Origin: Arcicella rosea
Lineage (GTDB): Bacteria > Bacteroidota > Bacteroidia > Cytophagales > Spirosomataceae
Length of the DNA: 33,858 bases
Direction: 5' to 3'
Assembly: GCF_014204325.1 (NCBI RefSeq)
Contig: NZ_JACHKT010000047.1
Coordinates: forward strand, 1-33,858
Notes under the pieces: generated by a model
Told to the model about the DNA's origin: nothing
The model's database searches: none
The model's input: the letters and a program-made list of their open reading frames with translations, nothing else
Position numbers and translations under genes: made by a program
Shown: positions 20,901-29,398 of the stretch, piece by piece
How the letters are laid out: each line of letters begins with the position of its first letter
Numbering within the stretch: the first letter of the stretch is position 1

Positions 20901-22446
20901 AGTCTTTTAGTGTTGCACCTGAAATGTTTATACCATCTTTTTTCCACTGATAGGTGTAGCCCGACCCAACAATATTAGAAGATAAAACTATCTGTTTGCA
21001 TCCCTCATTTGCTCCAATTATTAAGGGTAATGATTCTCCAAAACTATCACAAGGATTTATGTTGATTTCATCTGACCATTCATCACTGCTACATCCATCT
21101 TGAGTGCATTTTGCTTTATAATTTGTTGCTACTGTAGGAGTAAATGTCATTGGATTACCAGTCATACTATTATTCCAAGTTACTGTTCCTGCACAATTTG
21201 TAACAGTTAGTATATTCCCCTCTTTTGAGATTACTGGTTTAAGTAAGACAACTCCTTCGAATTTATAGTTACTATTAAGATCTAAATTAATAATATTATC
21301 ATTATCGGTAGTTTTAAAGAGTATATGGGCATGAAGATAATGTTTGCTTATCTCTGTTTCTATGTCTTTAAAATCTTTCATAGGCACTTCAATAGACGTA
21401 GAATAACATTTACCTGTATCAAGGGTAAACGGTTCAGTTAGGTAATGTCGAATTTTCGTTCCTATGCTACTGAAACTAGTTCCATAGCATTCATCAGTGG
21501 ATTGACCATGCAATAGAACTCTTATTGTAGAAATTTTAGTAACAGAAAAATTCTTCAGTTTAATATCATAAGTTCTTTTCGCTACTTTACCATTCTCACA
21601 AACAACATTTTTATTTACCACAGATAACCCAAACTTATTATCGTAGATTCTATTTTTATCTACTGCACAGCCTATTGATGTAGAAGCAGGTGTTATTTTT
21701 GGAATAACTTCACAATTATCAGAACTTACCTTTTGGTTTTTTCTTATATCATTTTGATATTCATTACTGTAGCTTTTAGTATAACTTAGTAAAGCTATCC
21801 TTTTCTCCCCCTTCCAAATAAATTCACTTTTTTCATTAGCTCCTTCAAAACCTCTTAAAACTTTGAAAGTTGGTTCTTGGGGCTTAAATTCAAAATGTCC
21901 TTTTATCGTAAAAGTGGCTGTTGGGTTTTCAGCATTTACAGGTGTTGTACAGTAATCTTCATAATTTCCACCAGTTTGAACAAAACCATCTGGCATTACT
22001 ACTTTAAGGGTATATTTATACCATTCAGGTAGAAAGCGAACACCGTTATTAATACCAAAGTCTAGCCAGCTTACCCGTACAGAGAGTTCAAATTCTTCCC
22101 CAATATTTACACTTTCTTTAGAGGAAGTGATTGTAAACATAAATGGGTCAGGACCAAGTAAATGACTAAATTGGGTATTAGTAGATCCTAGATTTAATGG
22201 TTTGGGAGCTAAAAGGGAGGGAGCTTTAAGGGGTCTCTTTTTTTCTACTACTTTAGGTGCTAATACCTTTTTTTTTGGATTAGCTTCTTTTCCTTTTGAA
22301 TTCGTTTTACTTACTTCTGTTTTATCTTCTTTTACTGAAAAAAGTGATAAGTTAAGATTATTCGAACTATTGCCAGTGACTATAGCTATGGGCTTAATTA
22401 TTACAAAAATAATGAGAAATAAAACCTTAATGTAGAGTTGTTTCAT
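14920..22446 (-). CDS. Giant secreted Ig/Cys-repeat surface protein
   Basis: This 2508-aa protein has a signal peptide (about 1-25) and a Lys/Pro-rich linker (about 38-90). A beta-rich N-terminal domain (about 100-400) is followed by a long array of Ig/PKD-like modules (about 400-950 and 1420-2030). Many carry 'SGCxGxIxW', 'YxAKC' or 'GTYTVxVT' signatures. Residues about 960-1415 hold five diverged Cys-rich repeats of 86-95 aa beginning near 962, 1057, 1147, 1238 and 1324, each 'IxNNTPG...FC..G...L.V.GCP...KWY'. A domain at about 2165-2250 (GDTIIAGDFEIIV, GYIKLPYL, STYDPNWGG) resembles one I associate with TANFOR-type large proteins of Bacteroidota. The last ~250 residues are helical. It is the first operon gene. 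Probable role: adhesin, stalk or toxin carrier. Confidence 0.8.
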   Translation of the reverse strand: MKQLYIKVLFLIIFVIIKPIAIVTGNSSNNLNLSLFSVKEDKTEVSKTNSKGKEANPKKKVLAPKVVEKKRPLKAPSLLAPKPLNLGSTNTQFSHLLGPDPFMFTITSSKESVNIGEEFELSVRVSWLDFGINNGVRFLPEWYKYTLKVVMPDGFVQTGGNYEDYCTTPVNAENPTATFTIKGHFEFKPQEPTFKVLRGFEGANEKSEFIWKGEKRIALLSYTKSYSNEYQNDIRKNQKVSSDNCEVIPKITPASTSIGCAVDKNRIYDNKFGLSVVNKNVVCENGKVAKRTYDIKLKNFSVTKISTIRVLLHGQSTDECYGTSFSSIGTKIRHYLTEPFTLDTGKCYSTSIEVPMKDFKDIETEISKHYLHAHILFKTTDNDNIINLDLNSNYKFEGVVLLKPVISKEGNILTVTNCAGTVTWNNSMTGNPMTFTPTVATNYKAKCTQDGCSSDEWSDEININPCDSFGESLPLIIGANEGCKQIVLSSNIVGSGYTYQWKKDGINISGATLKDFTATSSGTYTLSVTKSGCTKISSAKSVIITTPSTPTISGSQTITETVKTATLTASGCTGSIIWNDELSSQGESITVSPNTTKTYAAKCKIGNCDSPWSSTVTVTVCNVEAPKVNSPIEYTKNAQATALTATALTGASLKWYSAEQLLSTAPIPNTSSVGSTNYFVSQVINGCESNKAKITVNVGDFPPLSNPSISKIDSMCSVTLKANTSESGVNYTWSYSANNANNYEVKSGINTSSYTTSITGYYKVEITKDNYKPATSNSIYISTISKTTTPSTQGSTTINRGESTNISASGCGGGIISWYNTLNLSYIIDSDSSLRVAPAVTTTYYAKCTVNGCESDLSSPVEIKVKQPCDIDIAKPIITSNRLQLDEQNPTAELTANGCSYTVQWYKSDGNYIADGMKLYNVGVGTYYAKCINRCPDGMVAEMNSDHINITKVSCPTTGYWPTITNNSTEQIGDETFCTSGTVRLSVTGCLDNSKAKWYGTNGNDLGTGSTYTETINSNQTFAVSCENHCKPSERLGWETINFTVIPYDLCKVPNPQIINNTPGRVTEFCGNGQFSVSASGCPDGNRVKWWVGDGSTVQGSDYVANITTTTWVSFRCISPVSGDLIGPEKYIIFTVKSFSDCNYAPAIINNTPGKKTIFCTKGWIDLTVTGCPNNNLVRWYADGTELTGGIGSTLRGTITRTSKIGITCLNPNDNTDFGWNEITFKVDNSGCDPNNPTIINNTSHGYNKFCKKGWVSLEVDGCPDNSKAKWYKDNIFIKQSAIYKEVINQTATYKVTCENPLYESSYSEIKFDILTNGDCYIPSIVNLTPNGQTDFCGSGTLKLMMTGCNTNYPPAFEEHVDGKPGRSIGGTWEMIDGVNTSVLNYNATESGYIKVICRTNESQNDYIWASQQIIRFNVNPVPSISATNTPACVGSQFSLNTIVPNLSINTGEIKFEWTNANNVAIGSLQNISLLADNSTPTTYNVKFTNNKGCSATASTTVTNYAKPTVSVSNSSITQCAGTILNLNSNATVGSGKATVQVKLEENLTNVDRSVVLSISGSMNPTPTSVTITQKGKTNTTCITCLNNNITDGQIIGYRDINQPNQKAIIKIENGCAKAWWSDFDENVHPDWIPLLKNKTLPDSILRSCINFYGFNNCANNKGCNQGSTSGITNFSSAGGITSFEITLPSVNGTWSVTKQTGSDKNWLSFVNAVSGSTSITGGGGLNYNWTKGTTFKSSLQNPSISNIQAADAGTYKVEVTDIRNCVGSANVNVVVDALPNATVSNTTPTTFCQGNSVVLSAVSGLTAYQWKKDGTNISGATAQTYTANASGTYTVQVTNNKNCSATSNGAATGKVVLVNPKPNLALAGTSKVCYGQSINILASGATTYAWTGPNSFTSSSANPIINAATTSSSGTYNLVGTSSAGCTSTSSFVATVLANPVITVTSNSPVDGLTTGETLNLNYASNPSITPISHKWTFNTDTVTLGRNATQTIANVYEPQGGTYKIVIEHDADLKCKAYGSLLVKIKPFVCKIKALTTPICYISENKRWAKLSVSISNRTKSWTGYAEIKRIKDADGNPVTDVALPLITWSGTDALTLPTTKIYDKILDGDYQIKVLEKRNDQAVNSNEKCMPTDTIISVGCQKKCKAPEHYANCGINPTPDLSQEIMKEVIASGDTIIAGDFEIIVGDVTKTADYTFKGLGYIKLPYLNFVKVKMVFENAKVNECNYLVAGKAISTYDPNWGGVVNPGGVVEDAVTLYKEVVEISKAIANVNFGTLEERRGKAIAKQLINSENDLPTKLVEEKNTLANRLVDIQKNCNNGTFTSAQCDSAGAVLKQDQQAWQQQTNKYKDDWVRIVTQTLKEIQDTSIIKKPSLLSLRNTKGSALGFDANSVGTQTILNEAIFAEETESSPSTIVDSKAFDYYSAEMNYNEALIQDYFTSAIKSSRQSAIDLANRLKANGNTQKMADFVYNELNKNKPDRDIVNNVKPIIKEEIKNILIQKVYNKK

Positions 22447-22561
22447 GGTATTGTATTAACAGTGAATGGTTTATAGATTTTAAGAAAGTTAAATTGTCTG
22501 TATAATATTGCGTTTGAGTATTCGTTATTTTCCTGAATATCAGTTAAACCTTATTTCCATA

Positions 22562-22569
22562 CAAATATA
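22562..22569 (-). promoter_or_regulatory. Promoter-like -7 box of the 22-kb operon
   Basis: On the minus strand this reads TATATTTG, a full match to the Bacteroidota -7 consensus TAnnTTTG, about 116 bases before the start of the giant gene. No TTG/TTTG -33 box is found at the usual 19-21-base spacing. That region is instead occupied by a perfect inverted repeat (22581-22620). This would fit an activator-dependent promoter. Confidence 0.4.
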
Positions 22570-22580
22570 CTGAGTCTTAT

Positions 22581-22620
22581 CTTATTGTAAAATCACTCAA
22601 AAGTATGATTTTACAATAAG
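22581..22620. promoter_or_regulatory. Perfect 15-bp inverted repeat, candidate operator
   Basis: 22581-22595 and 22606-22620 are perfect reverse complements (arm CTTATTGTAAAATCA) with a 10-base spacer. The repeat lies between the LuxR-type regulator and the operon, just upstream of a TAnnTTTG box, with its centre about 45 bases before the inferred start of transcription. No T-run follows on either strand, which argues against a simple terminator. Inference: a binding site for the adjacent regulator or another dimeric protein. Confidence 0.5.
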
Positions 22621-22648
22621 CATATCATGCAAAAGTAGTATAACGCTA

Positions 22649-23299
22649 TTAAATATACGCAATAGCGCTACTGGCTGCAATTCTTGTCAGTCTCTTCTTA
22701 CTTTTAATTCCTATTTTCTTTGAAATATTACTTTTGTGCGTTCGTACAGTATTAATACTAATAATAAGTTTATTCGCAATTTCTCTCTCTGTCATTTCTT
22801 GAATAATAAGATTCCAAATGGCTTTTTCTCTTTCTGTAAGTAAACTAAAGTCATACTGAGGAACTTCTCTATGATTAACCCTTTCTTTCATATTTGAGTC
22901 AACATTGGACAAAATGACTCTCTTTCCATTAAGAACATTTCCTAAACATGTCTGAAATTCAGATAGACTACAGCCATTCTGTATATAAGCAATAGCCTTG
23001 GATGAAAGATAACATTTTAAGTAATTAGCTTCTTGAGAAAAGGAATAAATAATGACTCTAGTCGTAGTTGGAATTTGCTCAATTTTCTTAAAAATTTCTA
23101 CCCCCTTGCAATCATTAAGCTCAGAATCAATTAATACATAATTAGGACTATTTTCAGCTATCTTTTCTAAAAGTTTAGAGCCGTCAGTTATGATTGAGGT
23201 AATTTTAATCATAACATCATTAGACATTTTTTGCATTAACTCCGCCATTAGCAAGTTATTGGAAGCAATCATAAGAGAGGGTGTATATAAGTGGTCCAT
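22649..23299 (-). CDS. LuxR/NarL-type response regulator with atypical receiver
   Basis: This 216-aa protein has an N-terminal receiver-like domain (about 7-125) and a C-terminal LuxR-type HTH (about 150-216) with 'LTEREKAIWNLI', 'TEREIANKL' and 'SINTVRTHKSNI'. The likely phosphoacceptor D58 ('YVLIDSEL') is present. The acidic pair expected after strand 1 is replaced by ASNN (12-15), and the conserved lysine after strand 5 is N108 ('AYIQNGC'). Phosphorylation may therefore be weak or absent. No histidine kinase gene is adjacent. It lies 202 bases upstream of the operon, on the same strand, and is the natural candidate for its regulator. It may instead act elsewhere. Confidence 0.85.
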   Translation of the reverse strand: MDHLYTPSLMIASNNLLMAELMQKMSNDVMIKITSIITDGSKLLEKIAENSPNYVLIDSELNDCKGVEIFKKIEQIPTTTRVIIYSFSQEANYLKCYLSSKAIAYIQNGCSLSEFQTCLGNVLNGKRVILSNVDSNMKERVNHREVPQYDFSLLTEREKAIWNLIIQEMTEREIANKLIISINTVRTHKSNISKKIGIKSKKRLTRIAASSAIAYI

Positions 23300-23986
23300 A
23301 TTTAAAATAATTTGATATTGGGTGTTTTGTTTTTATTAGACATAAAATAATCAATTAACTTTTGATAAAGTTTAGATATGTCAAAAGTATAAAATAAGTT
23401 GTTACAAAATAATTGAGGACTCCAATTTTTATTAAACGGTAAAAGAAACATAATTTAAGCGTTTAGTACTTGTATTCTTAAAACACAGGATAAAGTTATC
23501 ACTCAGACTTGGTATTGATATAGTTTGTATCAATGTGAAAAAGTCCTAATGTACACAAAACAATAGAAAATGATATGATTGGAAGATGTGTTAGTTTAAA
23601 ATTGCACCTTCGGGGAATCTCTTGCAACCTTAGCAACAGGAAGCGAAAATATTGATGCAGTAATATCGAAATGAAGAATTGTAAGGGAGATAACAATTTA
23701 TTAAAGATTGAAAATTCATCTACTTCTATGGCTAAAAGGTAGCAATAGCTGATTTAACTTATTTGAGAAAGTGAGAGGTTGATTTTCAGAGACAAATATT
23801 TGAGATGTTTTATTTGGCTCATTCATTTCGAGCTTTTCTGTAGAATACTTGAGGGAGCAATTAATTACTTCAAGAACTCTTTTCTAAAACGAAAGCTAAT
23901 TTGAACGATAAGCCAATTTTATAGTATAATGTCTTAACTTTGCGGTTTATTGCAATTATCATTAAAACATAGTACGTTACTGTCGT
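23300..23986. other. 687-base spacer without a convincing gene
   Basis: This is the AT-rich divergent region between the LuxR-type regulator and the U32 gene. It holds a TACTTTTG box for the minus strand (23382-23389), a small hairpin (23514-23520 with 23528-23534, 7-bp stem) and a TAnnTTTG box for the plus strand near its end. Open frames here are short, and none has a recognisable product. One 24-codon stretch at 23600-23674 (plus) reads like a protein end but is too short to assign. Confidence 0.6.
23935..23942 (+). promoter_or_regulatory. Promoter-like -7 box of the U32 gene
   Basis: TAACTTTG matches the Bacteroidota consensus TAnnTTTG and lies 44 bases before the ATG at 23987. No clear -33 TTTG is seen at 19-21 bases upstream, so confidence is moderate. 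Confidence 0.4.
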
Positions 23987-25879
23987 ATGAAAAAGAAAGT
24001 TGAAATTCTTGCTCCCGCCAAAAACCTTTATCAAGGGATGGCCGCCATCAATGCGGGTGCAGATGCTGTATATATGGGGGCTCACCATTTTGGGGCTCGT
24101 TCTAATGCTACCAATTCTGTAGAAGATGTAGCAGAAATGGTAAAATATGCCCATTTGTTTAAGGCAAAAGTATTTGTTGTGATTAATACAATCTTGTACG
24201 ATAATGAATTAGAGCAATGTAAAAAACTCATTTATGAGTTGTACGATATTGGCGTTGATGCCTTGATTATTCAAGATATGGCGATTATGGAAATGGATTT
24301 ACCGCCTATCGTGATTCATGCAAGTACGCAAGCCAATAACAGAGATGCTCAACACGTAAAATTCTTGCATGATGCGGGTATGAAGCGTGTCGTCTTGGCA
24401 AGAGAATTAAACTTGGACCAAGTTAGAGAAATCAGTGAAGCGACGGATGTAGAATTAGAATTTTTTGTTTCGGGAGCTTTGTGTGTTGCCTTTAGTGGTA
24501 ACTGTTATATGAGTGTTGCCAATGGCGAACGCAGTGCTAACCGTGGTTCTTGTGCACAAAACTGTCGTTTGCCTTACCAATTAATTGACGGAACTGGCAA
24601 AACCTTGATTGCGAATAGTCATTTATTGTCGATTAAAGATTTAGATTTAAGCGACCAACTTCCGAATTTAATTGAAGCTGGCGTTACTTCTTTCAAAATT
24701 GAAGGACGTTTAAAGGACATCGTTTACGTAAAAAATAATACTTCTTATTTGCGTCAAAGATTAGATAGTTTCTTGGAAGGAAACGAAAAATACGAAAAAG
24801 CTTCTTCTGGTAGAACCTTCTATAATTTTGAACCAGAAATGGATAGAAGTTTCAATCGTGGCTACACGGCATACTTCGTGAATAAACGCAAAGAAAAAAT
24901 TGGTTCTTGGGAAAGTCCGAAGTCGAAGGGACAATACATTGGTAAAGTATTGGAAATCAAAGCAAACGGATATGTTATCGAGAATTATGAAATGTTAAAC
25001 AATGGCGATGGCTTGTATTTTGTGAATGAAAATGGGGAAGCTGACGGTGCTCAAATCAACATCATTTTCAATAATATTGCTATCCCGAATACTTTTAAAC
25101 CATTAGCAGTTGGCACAGAAATTTATCGAAATTCTGATGCTGAATTCAACAAAATGGTTGAAAAAGAAAACAGTGCAGTACGTAAAATTGGCGTTTCGCT
25201 GAAATTCACTGAAACAGCCGATGGTTTTCAATTATTAGCTATTGACGAAGACGGACATCAAAATATTGTTTCTTTCCAAACTACTAAAGAATTAGCCAAA
25301 AGTCAGGAATCAGTAATTCCGAATATCAAAAAGAATCTGGCTAAAACAGGCAATACGCCTTTTATTGTTGATGAAATCGAAGTTGAATTATCCAATAATT
25401 GGTTCTTGCCGATTTCAAAAGTAAACGAAATTAGAAGAGAGGTTTTAGAACAATTGGTTGACATTCGTATAAAAGAATATCATAGAGAAGAATACCAAAT
25501 TCAAAAGACTGACCACCCATATCCTGTACAAAAGCTTGATTTTATGTACAATGTGTCTAATAAAATGGCGAGAGCTTTTTATAAAAGACATGGCGTAACT
25601 GAAATTGAAAAAGCTTTTGAATTGCAATGGGATCCAGGAAAAGCAAGAGTAATGACCACCAAATATTGCGTAAAATACGAATTAGGCAAATGTGCCAGAT
25701 TCCAGCGTGATACTATGGGCGAAAAATTAGTTGAACCATTAACGCTAAAACATGGTGAAAATGAGTACAAATTGAAATTCAATTGCAAGCCTTGCGAAAT
25801 GGAAATTTGGGAAAAAGACGCTGAATTAGAGTTTGAAGACGAAGACGAACAGTTGGGTTATGTTCCCAGAAAATATTAA
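23987..25879 (+). CDS. U32-family protein, RlhA/TrhP-like RNA hydroxylation factor
   Basis: This 630-aa cytoplasmic protein has a TIM-barrel-like N-terminal half ('EILAPAKN', 'GADAVYMG') and the U32 signature around 157-176 ('ELEFFVSGALC...GNCYMS'). C166, C173, C189 and C193 are candidate iron-sulphur ligands. The C-terminal extension has further cysteines C561, C569, C600 and C603 ('CVKYELGKC', 'CKPC'). Known of the family: RlhA and TrhP use prephenate-dependent chemistry to hydroxylate 23S rRNA C2501 and wobble U34 of tRNAs in E. coli. Older annotations call them collagenase-like peptidases. The length is closer to RlhA (about 650 aa) than TrhP (about 450 aa), but which RNA this one acts on cannot be read from sequence. 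It is monocistronic and convergent with katG. Confidence 0.85.
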   Translation: MKKKVEILAPAKNLYQGMAAINAGADAVYMGAHHFGARSNATNSVEDVAEMVKYAHLFKAKVFVVINTILYDNELEQCKKLIYELYDIGVDALIIQDMAIMEMDLPPIVIHASTQANNRDAQHVKFLHDAGMKRVVLARELNLDQVREISEATDVELEFFVSGALCVAFSGNCYMSVANGERSANRGSCAQNCRLPYQLIDGTGKTLIANSHLLSIKDLDLSDQLPNLIEAGVTSFKIEGRLKDIVYVKNNTSYLRQRLDSFLEGNEKYEKASSGRTFYNFEPEMDRSFNRGYTAYFVNKRKEKIGSWESPKSKGQYIGKVLEIKANGYVIENYEMLNNGDGLYFVNENGEADGAQINIIFNNIAIPNTFKPLAVGTEIYRNSDAEFNKMVEKENSAVRKIGVSLKFTETADGFQLLAIDEDGHQNIVSFQTTKELAKSQESVIPNIKKNLAKTGNTPFIVDEIEVELSNNWFLPISKVNEIRREVLEQLVDIRIKEYHREEYQIQKTDHPYPVQKLDFMYNVSNKMARAFYKRHGVTEIEKAFELQWDPGKARVMTTKYCVKYELGKCARFQRDTMGEKLVEPLTLKHGENEYKLKFNCKPCEMEIWEKDAELEFEDEDEQLGYVPRKY

Positions 25880-25891
25880 TCTAAAATAATA

Positions 25892-25956
25892 ATTTCCGTA
25901 GCACGAGTTTCCAACTCGTCAAGTAATAATAAGTTGGAAACTCGTGTTACGGAAAT
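25892..25956. terminator. Long hairpin between convergent genes (bidirectional terminator or REP-like element)
   Basis: 25892-25916 and 25932-25956 form a 25-bp stem with one G-T position and a 15-base loop, filling most of the 84 bases between the U32 stop and the katG stop. The left arm contains a second, nested palindrome (ACGAGTT-TCC-AACTCGT, 25903-25919). Location and symmetry fit a two-way terminator. The length and nested symmetry also fit a dispersed repetitive palindromic element. Confidence 0.65.
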
Positions 25957-25963
25957 CTATGTA

Positions 25964-28225
<2,262 letters not shown>

Positions 28226-28316
28226 TTACTATTATAATGATGAATTTCGCTTTTATACTTTTAAGTTATAAATAAAATATCAAAGATTATATATTAAATT
28301 TTTAATATTTGTTCTT

Positions 28317-28348
28317 CAAAATTACAAGAAAGAGTATTATAAATCAAA
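28317..28348 (-). promoter_or_regulatory. katG promoter (TTTG-N20-TAnnTTTG)
   Basis: On the minus strand, TTTG (28348-28345) is followed after 20 bases by TAATTTTG (28324-28317). This is a complete match to the Bacteroidota sigma-A consensus. It would give a leader of about 100 bases before the katG ATG at 28210. Confidence 0.55.
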
Positions 28349-28639
28349 TTGATAGTTTTTATATCATTATAGTAAATAACTATAACGATATTTTCCCAAA
28401 AAGTGAAAATGGATAATGTTTTATATATGAGATTGCTAATCAGCAAGTTGATGACTTCATAGTTTTTTATTTCAAATGTTTTAACAATTAAAATGATAAG
28501 CGTGTTTTCCAATATTTTTTTCAGCAAGAAAATATAAGTAAAGTTTTCTGCGAAAAATAAACGTTGTATATTTTTTGCCAAAGGGAAAATGCCCTTTTTG
28601 CCCTGAATAGCTATGAACAGAACTTGAAATAATAATAGA

Positions 28640-28678
28640 ACAAATGTATTATTAATGAATTATAAATTATACATTTGT
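28640..28678. promoter_or_regulatory. Inverted repeat with back-to-back promoter boxes
   Basis: ACAAATGTAT (28640-28649) and ATACATTTGT (28669-28678) are perfect reverse complements separated by 19 bases. Each arm contains TACATTTG, a TAnnTTTG box: one faces the XRE gene (28670-28677), the other faces katG (minus strand, 28648-28641). The symmetry could be an operator, a divergent promoter pair, or both. Confidence 0.35.
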
Positions 28679-28679
28679 A

Positions 28680-28735
28680 TTCAACTTTGTTGAATTTAAG
28701 TAAACAAGGTAATATTGAAAGTAAACAAAGTTGAA
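28680..28735. promoter_or_regulatory. Candidate operator cluster before the XRE regulator
   Basis: 28680-28694 is a perfect palindrome (TTCAAC-TTT-GTTGAA). Its half-sequence recurs inverted at 28724-28735 (AACAAAGTTGAA). Superimposed are two direct repeats AAGTAAACAARGT at 28698-28710 and 28719-28731, exactly 21 bases (two helical turns) apart. All lie within 60 bases of the XRE start codon and downstream of a TACATTTG box. This is the usual position for autorepression by an XRE-family protein, but no binding is shown. Confidence 0.45.
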
Positions 28736-28739
28736 ATTT

Positions 28740-29294
28740 ATGGCAACAGAGGAATCAAATACAATGAATATCGGAGACCGCATTCGGATATTAAGGACGA
28801 ATCAGAAAAGAACTTTGCAAGAAGTCGCTGATGGCAGTGAATTGTCGAAAAGTATGATTTCGAAAATTGAGAATAATAAAACTGTGCCTTCAGTGGCGGC
28901 ATTGATTAAGATTGCTCATACTTTGGGAACTAATATTTCGAGCTTATTAGAAACCGAAGCTTTTTTAAATGCCATAATCACAACTAAGCAAAAAGCAGAA
29001 GATAATCTCAGACAAACTGAAAAAGGTTATTTCTTTTATCCATTTGGACAAGAATATCACCAAAAAAAAATGCAACCGATGTTGTTCGTGGCTCGAAAAG
29101 GAGAAGTGAAACCTCATCTTTTACAACACGAAGGAGAAGAATTTATTTATATCATCAGTGGGGAAATGAAGATGACCGTCGGTGAGATTGACTACCACCT
29201 AAAAACAGGTGACAGCCTATATTTCAACTGTTTGCAAAAGCATGGAATTATGCCAATTTCTGATGAAGTACATTATTTAGATATTTTCGTATAG
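28740..29294 (+). CDS. XRE-family regulator with C-terminal cupin
   Basis: This 184-aa protein has an N-terminal HTH (about 12-68: 'IGDRIRILRTNQ', 'TLQEVADGSELSKSMISKIENNK') and a C-terminal cupin barrel (about 115-184: 'HLLQHEGEEFIYIISGEM', 'LKTGDSLYFNCLQKHGI'). Known of the class: small-molecule-responsive repressors or activators, often of catabolic or stress genes. The ATG at 28740 was preferred over an in-frame TTG three codons earlier. An ATG at 28764 is a second possibility. It is divergent from katG and 104 bases upstream of the co-directional glycosidase, so either could be its target. The repeats in front of it suggest autoregulation. Confidence 0.88.
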   Translation: MATEESNTMNIGDRIRILRTNQKRTLQEVADGSELSKSMISKIENNKTVPSVAALIKIAHTLGTNISSLLETEAFLNAIITTKQKAEDNLRQTEKGYFFYPFGQEYHQKKMQPMLFVARKGEVKPHLLQHEGEEFIYIISGEMKMTVGEIDYHLKTGDSLYFNCLQKHGIMPISDEVHYLDIFV

Positions 29295-29308
29295 ACAAAG
29301 TACTTATA

Positions 29309-29335
29309 TTTTACTGCTTTCAATAAATAGTAAAA
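29309..29335 (+). terminator. Weak hairpin after the XRE gene
   Basis: TTTTACT (29309-29315) pairs with AGTAAAA (29329-29335), 7-bp AT-rich stem with a 13-base loop, 15 bases after the XRE stop. There is no downstream T-run. It may slow transcription but is not a convincing terminator. Confidence 0.25.
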
Positions 29336-29398
29336 GCCGAATATCAAGAATTATACACAACCAAATCATTAAAATATTAACATTTTTAAATCAATAAA

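Noticed and set aside
14920-22446. Repeat array in the giant gene as a CRISPR or DNA-level repeat
   Set aside because: The periodicity is in the protein (86-95 residues, diverged). There are no short identical DNA repeats with spacers.
134-22446. Contractile injection system or prophage because of tail-fibre-like proteins
   Set aside because: All the fibre-like proteins have Sec signal peptides, and no sheath, tube, baseplate, AAA or capsid genes are present.
23600-23674. Short plus-strand stretch reading like a protein C-terminus (ends ENIDAVISK)
   Set aside because: At 24 codons it has no upstream continuation in any frame that I could follow. It could be a gene remnant but is too short to claim.
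23499-23696. 65-codon minus-strand frame in the spacer before the U32 gene
   Set aside because: No motif or promoter supports it, and the sequence looks like chance coding.
28294-28581. 95-codon minus-strand frame upstream of katG
   Set aside because: Ile/Leu/Asn/Phe-rich translation is typical of random AT-rich DNA, and the katG promoter lies inside it. No homology is recognisable.
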